Of a stretch of DNA of 64,000 nt, positions 52,735 through 62,854 are shown one piece after another. Position 1 is the first letter of the stretch; each line of letters begins with the position of its first letter. The notes beneath the pieces were generated by a model. The model was not told the DNA's origin. It saw only the letters and a list, made by a program, of their open reading frames with translations, and searched no databases. The translations under genes were made by a program, and so were the position numbers. Source of the DNA: Natronincola ferrireducens (GTDB taxonomy: Bacteria; Bacillota; Clostridia; Peptostreptococcales; Natronincolaceae); the NCBI RefSeq assembly GCF_900100845.1, contig NZ_FNFP01000009.1:1-64000 (forward strand). Direction: 5' to 3'.

Positions 52735-53877
52735 TTATAATTCTTCACATATACTCTTTAAAGCCGCTAGGGCTGCATCCAACTCTTCTTTTTTAGTAAA
52801 ATAACCAATACTGAAACGAACAGTGCCTTGTTCAAATGTCCCTATGGTTTTATGAGCCATGGGGGCACAATGAAGACCTGGCCTTACACCAATATCAAAG
52901 ACCTTATCTAAAATATAAGCAATTTCAGAAGAGTCCTCTTCTCCTATATTGATGGAAACCACCGCTGCTTGTTTTTTCACGTCCTGTGGCCCGTATATTT
53001 TAACGCCTTCTATTTTCTTTAATCCGTCTATAAAATATTGAGTAAGCTCTTCTTCCTTACTTCTAACTTTTTCTAATCCTTCCTTCAGTAAAAACTCAAT
53101 TCCTGCCGTTAATCCAACAATACCTGGTGTATTAGGTGTTCCACTTTCATATCTATCGGGTAGCATCAGAGGCTGTATTAATTCCTGGGATTTACTTCCA
53201 GTTCCACCTTCTTTAAAGTGCCTAACCTCCACCCCTTCTTTAATGTATAAGAATCCTGTTCCTTGAGGGCCCATCAACCCCTTATGTCCTGCTACAGCCA
53301 ACAAATCTATATTCATCTTTTTAACATCTATATCATATACTCCTGCAGTTTGGGCAGCATCTACTAGAAATAAAATTTCATTTTCTTTAGCTATTTTACC
53401 TATTTCTTCAATAGGCATAAGGGTTCCTGTTACATTGGAGGCATGGGTTGTAACAATAAGCTTTGTATTGGTTTTTATTGCCCTTTTGATTAATTCAGGA
53501 CTTAAACCCCCAGTTTCATCGCATTGAACAATGGTATTGTCTATATTGTAATTTTCTAGGGATTTAATGGGTCTTAAGACAGAGTTATGCTCCATGCTGG
53601 TGGTAATAACATGATCCCCTTCATTCAGTATTCCTTTAATAGCTAAATTTAATGCCTCCGTAGCATTAGAGGTGAAAACCACCTGCATAGGATCATCTAT
53701 ATTAAATAAACTACAGATTAACTCCCTTCCCTTAAAAATTCCTCTTCCTGCCTCTAAAGCCATTTTGTGTCCCGATCTTCCTGGATTTGCCCCAAAGTTT
53801 TTCATATTGTCTATCATTGCTTCATAAACTGCTTCCGGCTTAGGATAGGATGTAGCAGCATTATCTAGATAAATCAC
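52735..53877 (-). CDS. Aminotransferase class V / cysteine desulfurase-like protein
   Basis: This 380-aa PLP enzyme resembles the cysteine desulfurase family that makes persulfide sulfur for Fe-S clusters or selenium transfer. The PLP lysine is K199 in LLAVAGHKGLMGPQG, the stacking histidine is in TTSMEHNSVLRP (H97), and an active-site Cys is likely in RPGLHCAPMAHKTIG. This short-loop type is annotated as Csd or as an aminotransferase V. It is monocistronic, with a 338-bp leader. Whether Fe-S or selenium supply is its job is not shown. Confidence 0.9.
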   Translation of the reverse strand: MIYLDNAATSYPKPEAVYEAMIDNMKNFGANPGRSGHKMALEAGRGIFKGRELICSLFNIDDPMQVVFTSNATEALNLAIKGILNEGDHVITTSMEHNSVLRPIKSLENYNIDNTIVQCDETGGLSPELIKRAIKTNTKLIVTTHASNVTGTLMPIEEIGKIAKENEILFLVDAAQTAGVYDIDVKKMNIDLLAVAGHKGLMGPQGTGFLYIKEGVEVRHFKEGGTGSKSQELIQPLMLPDRYESGTPNTPGIVGLTAGIEFLLKEGLEKVRSKEEELTQYFIDGLKKIEGVKIYGPQDVKKQAAVVSINIGEEDSSEIAYILDKVFDIGVRPGLHCAPMAHKTIGTFEQGTVRFSIGYFTKKEELDAALAALKSICEEL

Positions 53878-54168
53878 ATCATCATCTCCCTTTTAAATAG
53901 GCTTAAAATCCACTTTTCCCTTCAGTGTAGTGTTAAGATTCACAGTTTTACAAATGCCAACCTAAGCACTACATCTTCCAAATAAATTGGGCTGGAATTT
54001 AGCAGCAAAAAACTCCCTCTAGCTCAACCAACTAAGTCATCAACACCAAAGCTAAAACCTAAACTTTCAGTTGTCTGTTTATGAATTAGTGTTATTTTAT
54101 ATTATAGCATATTCATTTCTATGTATTATGCTATTCCCTCCCACATAATATAAGTTTTTTCTATGATG
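53878..54168. other. Long leader region of the cysteine desulfurase gene
   Basis: About 290 bp with no gene. It has short inverted repeats such as GTAGTG/CACTAC but nothing that matches a riboswitch class that I know. GGGAGATG gives the ribosome site close to the gene. A regulatory leader is possible but unsupported. Confidence 0.3.
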
Positions 54169-54192
54169 AAAAAGCGTCCTATAGACGCTTTT
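54169..54192 (-). terminator. Intrinsic terminator after spo0J
   Basis: AAAAAGCGTC (54169-54178) and GACGCTTTT (54184-54192) form a stem with a 5-nt loop. On the minus strand a T-rich tail follows. The parS-like site at 54201-54216 lies between it and the gene. Confidence 0.75.
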
Positions 54193-54200
54193 AAAGTTAA

Positions 54201-54216
54201 TGTTTCATGTGAAACT
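54201..54216. promoter_or_regulatory. parS-like site at the 3' end of spo0J
   Basis: TGTTTCATGTGAAACT matches 14 of 16 positions of TGTTTCACGTGAAACA. It directly abuts the spo0J stop codon. parS sites are commonly located at the parAB locus. Confidence 0.65.
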
Positions 54217-55104
54217 TTAATTAGTTTCTTCCAATAGACTTAAAATCCTCTCTAAGTCCCCATCATTATAATACTCTATTTCAATTTTTCCTTTTTTTCT
54301 TCCCTTCATAATGTTAACCTTTGTACCAAAGCGTCTCTTTAGGTTCTCCTCTATATCTATAATGATAGCATCCTTTGTTCTTTTCTGTTCTTTAGGTTTT
54401 TTCTTGGGGTTTAATAGGTTTCTAACCATTTCTTCCACTTGCCGCACATTTAATTGTTCCCTTTCTATTTTTAAAGCCAATTGATATTGTTCTTGGAGAT
54501 TATGGATGCTTAATAAAGCCCTGGCGTGTCCAGCTGTTATTTGTCCCTCCCTGATCATATCAATAATTCGACTATCCAACTGTAGTAACCTTAGTATATT
54601 AGCTATATAGGGTCTGCTTTTTCCAATAGCCTCCCCTAATTGATCTTGGGTTATAGAATAGGTATCGATTAGGTATTTATATGCTTTAGCCTCTTCAATA
54701 ATGTTAAGGTCTTCTCTTTGAAGGTTTTCTATAAGGGCAATTTCCATCAATTGTTGTTCATTATCTTTTCTTATAATACAAGGTAATTCCTTTAGCTCTG
54801 CTTCCTTACCAGCTCTCCAACGCCTCTCTCCTGCGATAATCATAAATCCTTCTTCTTTTTCTATGACTACGATTGGTTGTATTAGTCCATGGGTTTTAAT
54901 AGAAGCTGCCAGCTCCTCTATTGTTGCTTTATTAAAATCCTTTCTAGGCTGCTGGGGGTTTGGATAGATTTTGTTGATAGAAATATTTTTTATCCTATCC
55001 TCCTTCACTGCCTCCTCCACTATTTCAAATTCTAAAGCGTTTATTTGGGGAATCAAAGCCTGTAATCCTTTACCTAATCCCTTTTTTTTATTTGGTTTAG
55101 CCAT
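54217..55104 (-). CDS. spo0J: Chromosome partitioning protein ParB/Spo0J
   Basis: This 295-aa CTP-dependent clamp protein binds parS and loads SMC. The N-terminal ParB/Srx domain has the CTP-binding motif IAGERRWRAGK and the ENLQRED box. The HTH is ITQDQLGEAIGKSRPYIANI. The C-terminal dimerisation domain follows KRRFGTKVNI. It is directly downstream of soj, with parS-like sequence at its end. Confidence 0.95.
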   Translation of the reverse strand: MAKPNKKKGLGKGLQALIPQINALEFEIVEEAVKEDRIKNISINKIYPNPQQPRKDFNKATIEELAASIKTHGLIQPIVVIEKEEGFMIIAGERRWRAGKEAELKELPCIIRKDNEQQLMEIALIENLQREDLNIIEEAKAYKYLIDTYSITQDQLGEAIGKSRPYIANILRLLQLDSRIIDMIREGQITAGHARALLSIHNLQEQYQLALKIEREQLNVRQVEEMVRNLLNPKKKPKEQKRTKDAIIIDIEENLKRRFGTKVNIMKGRKKGKIEIEYYNDGDLERILSLLEETN

Positions 55105-55878
55105 CTATATCACATCCTCCTCTAGGTATATAAACTCTTCCGCTAAATCCCAGTAGGCCTCTGCTCCTTTAGATTTTCTATCATAATAAATGATAGGCTG
55201 ACCATGACTAGGGGCTTCGGCAAGTCTGACGTTTCTAGGTATAATAGTTGTATATACCTTTCCTTTGAAGTGATTTTTTACTTCATCTACCACTTGAATG
55301 GATAAATTTGTTCTACCATCAAACATACTTAAAACCACACCCTGCACCTCTAAGTCTGGGTTTAAGCTCTTTTTCACCAACTGAATGGTATTCATTAGCT
55401 GACTCACTCCCTCTAATGCATAATACTCGCATTGAATAGGTATTAAAACACTATCTACTGCCGATAAAGAATTGATCGTTAATAGACCTAAGGAAGGAGG
55501 ACAATCTACAAATATATAATCATATTGGTTTCTAATACTATTAATTGCTTTTTTAAGCTTTGTTTCTCTATCTTTAATAGCTACTAACTCAATTTCTGCT
55601 CCTGCCAAAGCATTGCTAGATCCAATTAAATCTATATTCTCAAATTCCGTTTTTACAATAGCTTCCTTAATATCTGTATCTTCAATCATTACGTCATATA
55701 TATTATATTCCAATGAAGCTTTATCAATCCCAAATCCACTTGTTGTATTTCCCTGAGGGTCAATATCTATAACACATACTTTCTTTCCTTTACTAGCAAT
55801 ACAAGCACTTAGATTAACATTTGTAGTTGTTTTTCCTACTCCACCTTTTTGATTAAAAATCGCTATTACCTTTCCCAT
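55105..55878 (-). CDS. soj: Chromosome partitioning ATPase ParA/Soj
   Basis: Deviant Walker ATPase with KGGVGKTTT near the N-terminus (IFNQKGGVGKTTT), Walker B IFVDCPPSLG and the Soj-type ending. From the ATG at 55878 it has 257 aa; a GTG two codons earlier is possible. It works with Spo0J in origin segregation and DnaA control. spo0J follows with no gap. Confidence 0.96.
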   Translation of the reverse strand: MGKVIAIFNQKGGVGKTTTNVNLSACIASKGKKVCVIDIDPQGNTTSGFGIDKASLEYNIYDVMIEDTDIKEAIVKTEFENIDLIGSSNALAGAEIELVAIKDRETKLKKAINSIRNQYDYIFVDCPPSLGLLTINSLSAVDSVLIPIQCEYYALEGVSQLMNTIQLVKKSLNPDLEVQGVVLSMFDGRTNLSIQVVDEVKNHFKGKVYTTIIPRNVRLAEAPSHGQPIIYYDRKSKGAEAYWDLAEEFIYLEEDVI

Positions 55879-56137
55879 TACCACTACCCCCTTTAAAGCT
55901 ATTGATAGAATTTTTACATACTAATAAATTCTAAATTATTTTAATTTTTCCTCTTATTCTCTTATTTTTGGTCTATTATTTTTAGATGCTATAATATTTT
56001 ACTAATATTCTCCTCTAGTAAAGAATATACTTATCTATAGTCATAGGAATATGGAGGATTAATGAAAAGTTTTATTTATAAAACAGTTTGATTTTTTTAG
56101 TTAGTTCTACAGGATTTTATTAAGGAGGCTTCTAGCA

Positions 56138-56407
56138 ATGCTTCGAATGATTATGACAACTTTTTTTATGGTTTTTATTGCAGAGTTAGGGGATAAAACA
56201 CAGCTTCAGACCATGCTTTTGGCTACCCAATGTAAATCCATATGGCCGGTTTTTATTGGTGCTTCTTTAGCTTTAATTCTTAGCTCCTTTATTGGTGTCT
56301 GTGCTGGAATGTTTTTGACTAAATATATACCTCCCCATTATTTACAAAGAGCTGCCGGCCTAGCCTTTGTCGTCATAGGGGTGTTAACCTTATCTGGCAA
56401 ATTTTAA
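56138..56407 (+). CDS. Single-domain GDT1/TMEM165 (UPF0016) family protein
   Basis: This 89-aa membrane protein has three segments and one copy of the signature ELGDKTQLQ (residues about 15-23). Most members have two such halves of about 90 aa that form an Mn2+/Ca2+ or cation/proton exchanger; single-copy forms would have to pair as dimers. AAGGAGG precedes the ATG. It is divergent from soj and faces noc through a shared terminator. Confidence 0.88.
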   Translation: MLRMIMTTFFMVFIAELGDKTQLQTMLLATQCKSIWPVFIGASLALILSSFIGVCAGMFLTKYIPPHYLQRAAGLAFVVIGVLTLSGKF

Positions 56408-56414
56408 AGTAAAG

Positions 56415-56472
56415 GTTTAACTTTTAAAAAAAGATTACTATATAAACTCTAGTAATCTTTTTAAAGTTAAAC
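56415..56472. terminator. Long bidirectional terminator between the GDT1-like gene and noc
   Basis: Outer arms GTTTAACTTT (56415-56424) and AAAGTTAAAC (56463-56472) and inner arms AAAAAGATTACT/AGTAATCTTTTT (56428-56439, 56451-56462) form one extended, slightly bulged hairpin with A- and T-runs on each side. Confidence 0.85.
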
Positions 56473-56484
56473 TATTTTTTGAGG

Positions 56485-57285
56485 TTAAGCTTTAGGTATC
56501 TTAACCGTTACTTCTATAAAGTCTCCTTTATCTATTTGTGTAAACTCTGCTTTTTCTTGTTTATCCTTAATAGCATCATAAGCTTGCTTAATAGTGTTAA
56601 TGTAAATTTTATAGTTCATAAAACTTTTGATTCTCTGCTTTCTTACAGGCTCTTCCTGAGTAACTGCTATTTCCTCCAGCATACTTTGGATAAAATCCTC
56701 CGCTTTTTTTACATTAAGATCATTTTTAATGATTTTTTCCAAAGCTAAAATTCTTAACTCATCGTCTGGAAGCTTTAGTAGCGCTCTAGCATGTCTTTCC
56801 GTTAATCCATTCTCTAATATTTTTTCTTTGATTTCTTTGCTTAATCGAAGTATTCTTAGTTTGTTAGCAATAGTAGATTGATTTTTTCCTATCCGCTGGG
56901 CCAACTCCTGTTGGGTTAATCCATGATCCTCAATTAAGTTAAAGTATCCCTCTGCCTCTTCTATAAAGTTTAAGTCCTCCCTTTGAAGATTTTCTATAAT
57001 AGCTAATACAGCAGAATCTTTATCATTAAACTGATTATTAACAATAGCAGGTATGGTTTTCAACTCTGCTAATTTAGCAGCTTTAACTCTTCTTTCTCCT
57101 GCTATTAACTCATACTTTTCATCCCCAATTTGTCTTACACTTATTGGCTGTAACACACCATAGGCCTTTATAGATTGACTCAGCTCTTGAAGGCTTGCTT
57201 GCGAAAAACTTTTTCTTGGTTGATAAGGATTAGAAATAACTGACTCTATAGCTATTTCTAAAACCTTCTTTTCAGCGTTACTCAT
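56485..57285 (-). CDS. noc: Nucleoid occlusion protein Noc (ParB paralogue)
   Basis: This 266-aa ParB-family protein has the CTPase box IAGERRVKAAK, ENLQREDLNFIEEAEGYF and the HTH LTQQELAQRIGKNQSTIANK. It lies between rsmG and the soj/spo0J pair, the same order as noc in Bacillus. Noc binds its own sites and blocks division over the nucleoid. It could be a second ParB with other DNA specificity; position favours Noc. Confidence 0.88.
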   Translation of the reverse strand: MSNAEKKVLEIAIESVISNPYQPRKSFSQASLQELSQSIKAYGVLQPISVRQIGDEKYELIAGERRVKAAKLAELKTIPAIVNNQFNDKDSAVLAIIENLQREDLNFIEEAEGYFNLIEDHGLTQQELAQRIGKNQSTIANKLRILRLSKEIKEKILENGLTERHARALLKLPDDELRILALEKIIKNDLNVKKAEDFIQSMLEEIAVTQEEPVRKQRIKSFMNYKIYINTIKQAYDAIKDKQEKAEFTQIDKGDFIEVTVKIPKA

Positions 57286-57408
57286 CTTAATCCCCCGCTT
57301 CTTTAAGGAATTTCCATAGTACTATTAATTCTATAAAAGTAGGTTGTCTCCTTCTATTTTTTACAGAAAAATATTTTTTTCGTTTTACAAAATCCTCTCT
57401 AATACCTC

Positions 57409-58128
57409 TTATTTAATAGGGTCCTTTGTAGGTTTTCCTGCTTTTCTTGGATATTTTGTCGATGTTACTCCTGTTTTTTCTATTATTAAAATGTTATGGG
57501 TAATATCACTGAAGGGTAAAGGAATTTCTTTTTTATCAATAACCTTTCCCCCCAGTACTTTAATTGCCTTCTCACCTTCAACTAATTCTTCATCTAGTGC
57601 TTTACCTTTTTGACATATAAAGAATCCCCCCACCTTTACAAAGGGTAGACAATACTCCACCAATATGTTTAAAGGAGCTACAGCCCTAGCAACTGCATAA
57701 TCATAGACTTCCCTATGGTTTTTATTTTGTCCATAATCCTCTGCCCTTCCGTGGATAAACTCTACATCTTGAAGCTCCAATTGAAGGCATACCTCTTTTA
57801 AAAAATTAATCCTTTTGTTTAAGGAATCCAACAGGGTTAATTTTAGTTGGGGAAACATCGCCTTTAAAGGAATCCCTGGAAAACCAGCCCCCGTCCCTAC
57901 ATCTATCACTTTACCGCTATTTTTTAACTGTTGAACCTTTAAACAAGATATAGAATCTAAGAAATGTTTAATGATTACCTCTCGTTCCTCTTCAATGGCT
58001 GTTAGATTCATCTTTTCATTCCATTCCAACAGCAGATCCTTGTACTTTAACATTTGATTAACTTGTTTTTCTTGAATATTTATATCCAGTTCATTGCATC
58101 CCTCTTGTAAAAGTGCTGCTAAATTCAT
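57409..58128 (-). CDS. rsmG: 16S rRNA (guanine527-N7)-methyltransferase
   Basis: This 239-aa SAM enzyme methylates G527 of 16S rRNA. The SAM motif is VIDVGTGAGFPGIPLK and YDYAVARAVAPLNILVEYCLP follows in the core. It starts 2 bp after mnmG ends, so the two are probably co-translated. Confidence 0.96.
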   Translation of the reverse strand: MNLAALLQEGCNELDINIQEKQVNQMLKYKDLLLEWNEKMNLTAIEEEREVIIKHFLDSISCLKVQQLKNSGKVIDVGTGAGFPGIPLKAMFPQLKLTLLDSLNKRINFLKEVCLQLELQDVEFIHGRAEDYGQNKNHREVYDYAVARAVAPLNILVEYCLPFVKVGGFFICQKGKALDEELVEGEKAIKVLGGKVIDKKEIPLPFSDITHNILIIEKTGVTSTKYPRKAGKPTKDPIK

Positions 58129-58130
58129 TT

Positions 58131-60026
58131 TTATTCCTTGCCCCCTTTTTGTCTTCTTTTTTGCTCCAAATAAACCAGCAAAACCGAAATATCAGCTGGT
58201 GAAACCCCTGATATTCTCGAGGCCTGTCCTACTGAAAGGGGTTTGATACTATTAAGCTTTTGCCTTGCCTCTAGCCTTAATCCATCTATATCATTATAGT
58301 TAATATCTTCATAAAGCTTTCTGCTTTCTAGCTTTTTAAATTGATCTATTTGCTTTAGCTGTTTATCAATATATCCTTCATATTTTATAACAATCTCACA
58401 TTGATTTGCAGCATCCTTCATGATGTCTTTTGGTCTAGTGGTATCAATGGTTTTTAACATTTCATAGGAAACCTCTGGTCTTTTTAATAAATCATATAGA
58501 GAAACTCCTGCTTTAATAAGAGAACTGTTAAGACTTGCTAATAAAGGATTCCCTACATCTGGAGAAATATTGGTTTTTTTAAGCCTCTCCATCTCCTCTT
58601 CTATTTGTTGTTTTTTACGGAGGTGTTTTTCGTACCTTTCTTGGGTTACTAACCCAATTTCATATCCCTTAGGTGTTAATCTTAGATCTGCATTATCCTG
58701 TCTTAGTATTAAACGATACTCTGCTCTAGAAGTCATCATGCGATAGGGTTCATTGGTTCCCTTTGTCACTAAATCATCAATCAACACACCTATGTAGGCC
58801 TCCGATCTATCTAAAACAAAAGGTTCTTTTCCTTGTAGCTTTAATACAGCATTTATCCCTGCCATTAAACCTTGGGCTGCAGCCTCTTCATAGCCTGATG
58901 ATCCATTAAACTGACCTGCACTAAAAAGATTATTAATATGTTTTATTTCTAAAGAAGGTTTTAATTGGGTAGGATCTATACAATCGTATTCAATGGCATA
59001 GGCAGGACGCATTACCTTTACATTTTCCAATCCCTTAACCGTCTTTATCATAACCTCCTGAACTTCTTCAGGAAGACTTGTGGACATCCCTTGAAGGTAC
59101 ATTTCCTTTGTATCTAATCCCTCAGGTTCTATAAATAACTGATGGGATTGTTTGTCTTTAAATCTTACTATCTTATCTTCAATAGAAGGACAATATCTAG
59201 GACCTATACTTTCCATATCTCCCCTATACATAGCTGAACGATTGATATTTTCCATAATCACTTTATGGGTTTCTTCTGTAGTTCGAGTTAACCAGCATAG
59301 CTCTTGTTTTATTTCTATTTTATCATTTAAAAAAGAAAAGGGTACAACTTCTTCATCTCCTTCATGGATATCCATTTGAGAAAAATCTATTGTATCCTTA
59401 TGGATTCGAGCAGGAGTTCCTGTTTTAAAGCGTCTCATATTACATCCTAAAGCCGTTAGTTTTTCAGAAAGATACCTTGCTGGAGATAGTTCGTTTGGTC
59501 CTGATTCATAGTTTATTTCTCCAATATATATTTTGCTTCTTAAATAAACACCTGTAGCTACTATAACAACATCACTATGATAAGCGGCTCCGGTTCTAGT
59601 TACTACACCTTTAACTGTATTTTCCTCTACAATTAAATCAACAACTTCCCCTTGTTTTAAAGTTAAATTCATCTGATTTTCTAAGGTTTTTTTCATTTCA
59701 ATGTGGTACTTTAGCTTATCTGCTTGGGTCCTTAGGGAATGGACTGCAGGGCCTTTAGCTGTATTTAGCATTTTACTTTGAATAAAGGATTTATCAATAT
59801 TAATCCCCATTTCTCCCCCTAGGGCATCAATTTCTCTAACAAGATGTCCCTTTCCAGTTCCTCCAATAGAAGGGTTGCAGGGTAGCATTGCTACTGCATC
59901 TAATGTTATTGTTAATATTAAAGTTTTATAGCCCATTCTAGCAGCTGCTAAGGCGGCCTCACATCCAGCATGTCCTGCCCCCACTACAACTACATCATAT
60001 TTCCCTCCATCATAGCGTATATTCAT
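58131..60026 (-). CDS. mnmG: tRNA uridine-34 cmnm5 modification enzyme MnmG
   Basis: With MnmE this FAD protein makes the cmnm5 group at wobble U34. The 631-aa length is normal. FAD motif [20 protein letters not shown], family motifs [20 protein letters not shown] and GTPARI, and the C-terminal helical domain are present. It follows mnmE by 37 bp. Confidence 0.97.
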   Translation of the reverse strand: MNIRYDGGKYDVVVVGAGHAGCEAALAAARMGYKTLILTITLDAVAMLPCNPSIGGTGKGHLVREIDALGGEMGINIDKSFIQSKMLNTAKGPAVHSLRTQADKLKYHIEMKKTLENQMNLTLKQGEVVDLIVEENTVKGVVTRTGAAYHSDVVIVATGVYLRSKIYIGEINYESGPNELSPARYLSEKLTALGCNMRRFKTGTPARIHKDTIDFSQMDIHEGDEEVVPFSFLNDKIEIKQELCWLTRTTEETHKVIMENINRSAMYRGDMESIGPRYCPSIEDKIVRFKDKQSHQLFIEPEGLDTKEMYLQGMSTSLPEEVQEVMIKTVKGLENVKVMRPAYAIEYDCIDPTQLKPSLEIKHINNLFSAGQFNGSSGYEEAAAQGLMAGINAVLKLQGKEPFVLDRSEAYIGVLIDDLVTKGTNEPYRMMTSRAEYRLILRQDNADLRLTPKGYEIGLVTQERYEKHLRKKQQIEEEMERLKKTNISPDVGNPLLASLNSSLIKAGVSLYDLLKRPEVSYEMLKTIDTTRPKDIMKDAANQCEIVIKYEGYIDKQLKQIDQFKKLESRKLYEDINYNDIDGLRLEARQKLNSIKPLSVGQASRISGVSPADISVLLVYLEQKRRQKGGKE

Positions 60027-60063
60027 CTTTATTTACCTCCATCTATCAATCCTTGCTTTTTTA

Positions 60064-61449
60064 TTATTTTCCAATACAGAAGTTTTTAAAGATATGATCA
60101 ATAATATCCTCTGCAACTGTATCTCCAGATATTTCTCCTAAAGCTTCCCATGTGTTTTTTACATCCACTTCTACAAAATCTAAAGGCATTTTTCTATTGA
60201 TGGCTTCTACACCCTCCCTTATGGATTTCAAGGCCCTTTCTAGGGAGTTTTTATGCCTTACATTAGTAACTAAAAGTCTATCCTTGGCTTTTATCTCTCC
60301 TCTGTACACTAATTCCTCTATTGCCTCTTCTACTGCCTCTAAACCTTTTTCTTCCACTAAGGATATTTTTATAATCTTTTTATCCTCAATAAGCTCCTTA
60401 ATTTCCTTTAAATCAACCCTTTGGGGCAAATCAATTTTATTCACTAAAATAAGTGCTTTTTTCTTTTGAAGAAGCTCCATAATCTGTAGATCTTCCTTTG
60501 TCAATTCTGTAGATATATCTAACATAAAAATAATTAAATCTGCTTTGTTAAAAAACTCCTTTGATTTTTCAACTCCTATTTTTTCAACAATATCTTCTGT
60601 TTCTCTGATACCAGCAGTGTCAATTATTTTCAGTGGTATACCCCGAATATTGAGGTGTTCCTCGATTACATCTCGGGTAGTACCTGGTATTTCTGTAACA
60701 ATGGCTCTAGATTCCCTTAACAGGGCATTTAATAGAGAAGACTTTCCTACATTTGGTTTCCCGACAATAACAGTATTTAATCCTTCCCTCAAAATTTTCC
60801 CTGCATCAGCTGTCTTTAATAAATTATCTATGTCCTTTTCAACCTCTATACTTTTATGTACCAAATATTCTAAAGTAACCTCATCAACATCTTCTTCTGA
60901 AAAATCAATAGATACTTCAATATGAGCCAGCATATCTAATAGTTTTTGTCTTATACCACCTACTTTTTTTGATAAAGCTCCGTCTAATTGGTCAAGAGCT
61001 ACATCGAACCCTTTATCGGTTTTTGCACTGATTAAATCCATTACAGCCTCTGCTTGAGCCAAATCAATTCTTCCATTTAAAAAAGCTCTTTTTGTAAATT
61101 CACCGGGTTCTGCAGCCCTAGCTCCACTTCTCAAAATAAGCTCCAATATTTTTTTTACAGGAATTATGCCACCATGACAGTTAACTTCCACCACATCTTC
61201 CTTTGTATAGGTATAGGGACCCTTTGTATAGTAAATTAACACTTCATCTATTTTTTCTCCTGTATCAGGATTTACAATATACCCATAGGTCATCCTTCTA
61301 ACCGGCATCTGACTTAACTTTTTTCCTTTATTTGATTGAAATATCCTATCAGCTATATCCAATGCTTTTTCACCACTAATTCTTACAATGCCTATACCAG
61401 CCTCTCCAGGGGCGGTGGCAATAGCAGTAATGGTATCATCTATATACAT
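60064..61449 (-). CDS. mnmE: tRNA modification GTPase MnmE
   Basis: From the ATG at 61449 (AGAGGTGA upstream) it has 461 aa. It has the N-terminal formyl-THF-binding domain (TITAIATAPGEAGIGIVRIS), G domain with P-loop GKPNVGKSS, switch II DTAGIRETED and NKIDLP, and the C-terminal catalytic Cys in CIGK. It works with MnmG, encoded next. Confidence 0.97.
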   Translation of the reverse strand: MYIDDTITAIATAPGEAGIGIVRISGEKALDIADRIFQSNKGKKLSQMPVRRMTYGYIVNPDTGEKIDEVLIYYTKGPYTYTKEDVVEVNCHGGIIPVKKILELILRSGARAAEPGEFTKRAFLNGRIDLAQAEAVMDLISAKTDKGFDVALDQLDGALSKKVGGIRQKLLDMLAHIEVSIDFSEEDVDEVTLEYLVHKSIEVEKDIDNLLKTADAGKILREGLNTVIVGKPNVGKSSLLNALLRESRAIVTEIPGTTRDVIEEHLNIRGIPLKIIDTAGIRETEDIVEKIGVEKSKEFFNKADLIIFMLDISTELTKEDLQIMELLQKKKALILVNKIDLPQRVDLKEIKELIEDKKIIKISLVEEKGLEAVEEAIEELVYRGEIKAKDRLLVTNVRHKNSLERALKSIREGVEAINRKMPLDFVEVDVKNTWEALGEISGDTVAEDIIDHIFKNFCIGK

Positions 61450-61534
61450 AAATGCCTTCACCTCTTTTTATCTTTTAAATCTTTTTCACTGTTATTATAC
61501 CAAATTTTTCATTTTACAATACTTTAAAAAAATG

Positions 61535-61558
61535 AAACCCAGCTTATGAACTGGGTTT
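61535..61558 (-). terminator. Terminator of the rpmH-jag operon
   Basis: AAACCCAG (61535-61542) and CTGGGTTT (61551-61558) pair over 8 bp. On the minus strand CATTTTTTTA follows. It overlaps the jag stop codon and separates the operon from mnmE. Confidence 0.85.
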
Positions 61559-62177
61559 ATCTCTTAACGGTAATAGCTACTTTTCTGTAGGGTTCTTCTC
61601 CTTCACTATAGGTCTGTACAAAAGGATTGTTTTGGAGAGTAGCATGTATAATTCTTCTTTCGTAGGGATTCATAGGCTCTAATGTAATGGATTTCCCCAT
61701 TTTCTTTGCTTTTCTAGCCATTTTATTAGCTAGTTTAATTAAAGTTTCTTCCCTCTTCTTTCGATAATTCTCTGTATCAATAAAAACCTTCAGATAATTT
61801 TCTCTATTTTTATTAACTACTAAACTAGTTAGATATTGAACAGCATCTAATGTCTGTCCTCTTCTTCCTATAACCACACCCATATTAGAACCTTCTAGAT
61901 AAATATTTAGTTTATCTCCTTTTAAATCTGCTTCTATTTCAGAATCTATACCCATCCCTTTAAACATTTCTTGTAAGAATTTTTTTGCTTCCTCTTCTGG
62001 CCGATCAATAACTGTTAGTTTTACTTTAGCCATTTTTGTACCAATCAATCCTAAAAAGCCCTTTGCAGGTATTTCTATAATTTTTACCTCTACCTGTTCC
62101 CGTGTTTTTCCTAGCTCCTGTAGTCCCTGTTGGATAGCCTCTTCAATTGTTTTACCTGTTACTTCTATTGACTTCAT
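61557..62177 (-). CDS. jag: RNA-binding protein Jag (KhpB)
   Basis: This 206-aa protein has an N-terminal Jag_N domain (KSIEVTGKTIEEAIQQGLQE), a KH domain with GRRGQTLDAVQYL and an R3H domain with NPYERRIIHATLQ. It binds mRNA together with KhpA and affects cell elongation in other Firmicutes. It is 1 bp downstream of yidC. Confidence 0.95.
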   Translation of the reverse strand: MKSIEVTGKTIEEAIQQGLQELGKTREQVEVKIIEIPAKGFLGLIGTKMAKVKLTVIDRPEEEAKKFLQEMFKGMGIDSEIEADLKGDKLNIYLEGSNMGVVIGRRGQTLDAVQYLTSLVVNKNRENYLKVFIDTENYRKKREETLIKLANKMARKAKKMGKSITLEPMNPYERRIIHATLQNNPFVQTYSEGEEPYRKVAITVKR

Positions 62178-62178
62178 A

Positions 62179-62829
62179 CTAATTTGAACCCTCCTTTTGT
62201 TTTGAATAGGGCTTATTAATCACTACTTGTTGACCTACTTGGAATAAGTTACTTATTACCCAATATAAAGTTAACCCAGCTGGAAAACTTCTACCCCACC
62301 AAAAAATCATAACAGGAAAGAAATATTTCATCATGTTTTGTGTTGGATCTTTTTTATTAGTTGAAGTCATGGTAATACTAGAAAGATAGGTAGTAGCTCC
62401 TGCTAATAAAGGTAGTATCCAGGGATCTGCCGCAGATAAGCTTGGTACCCATAAAAAACCAGTTTCTACAATTTCCTGTGTAAATCCGTAATCCACAGGA
62501 TTTCTCAATACTGTAAACAAACCAATAATAATTGGAAATTGAATTAATAGGGGTAGACATCCTCCAAAAGGACTTACATTATACTCTTTATATAGTTCCA
62601 TTACTTTTTGATTCATTTTTTCTTTATCATTTTTATATTTTTCTTGAATTTCTTTAACTTTTGGCTGTATATCCTGCATTTGCTTCATTGATTTTGTTTG
62701 TTTTAATGTTAAAGGAACCAGGATTAACTTTACAATAACAGTAAACATAATAATAGATATACCATAATTACCAATAACATCAAATATCAATTTAAGTAGT
62801 GCACCTAACGGTTGTGCGATAACGTTCAA
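62179..62829 (-). CDS. yidC: Membrane protein insertase YidC
   Basis: This 216-aa YidC1/SpoIIIJ-type insertase has five membrane segments. It starts at a TTG with GGGGG 8 nt upstream. The conserved core has SPFGGCLPLLIQFPIIIGLF and the following WVPSLSAADP. No lipoprotein signal Cys is visible, unlike Bacillus SpoIIIJ, and the protein is shorter at the N-terminus. It inserts proteins with or without Sec. Confidence 0.95.
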   Translation of the reverse strand: MNVIAQPLGALLKLIFDVIGNYGISIIMFTVIVKLILVPLTLKQTKSMKQMQDIQPKVKEIQEKYKNDKEKMNQKVMELYKEYNVSPFGGCLPLLIQFPIIIGLFTVLRNPVDYGFTQEIVETGFLWVPSLSAADPWILPLLAGATTYLSSITMTSTNKKDPTQNMMKYFFPVMIFWWGRSFPAGLTLYWVISNLFQVGQQVVINKPYSKQKEGSN

Positions 62830-62854
62830 ACTTAAAACCCCCTATAATAGTAAT

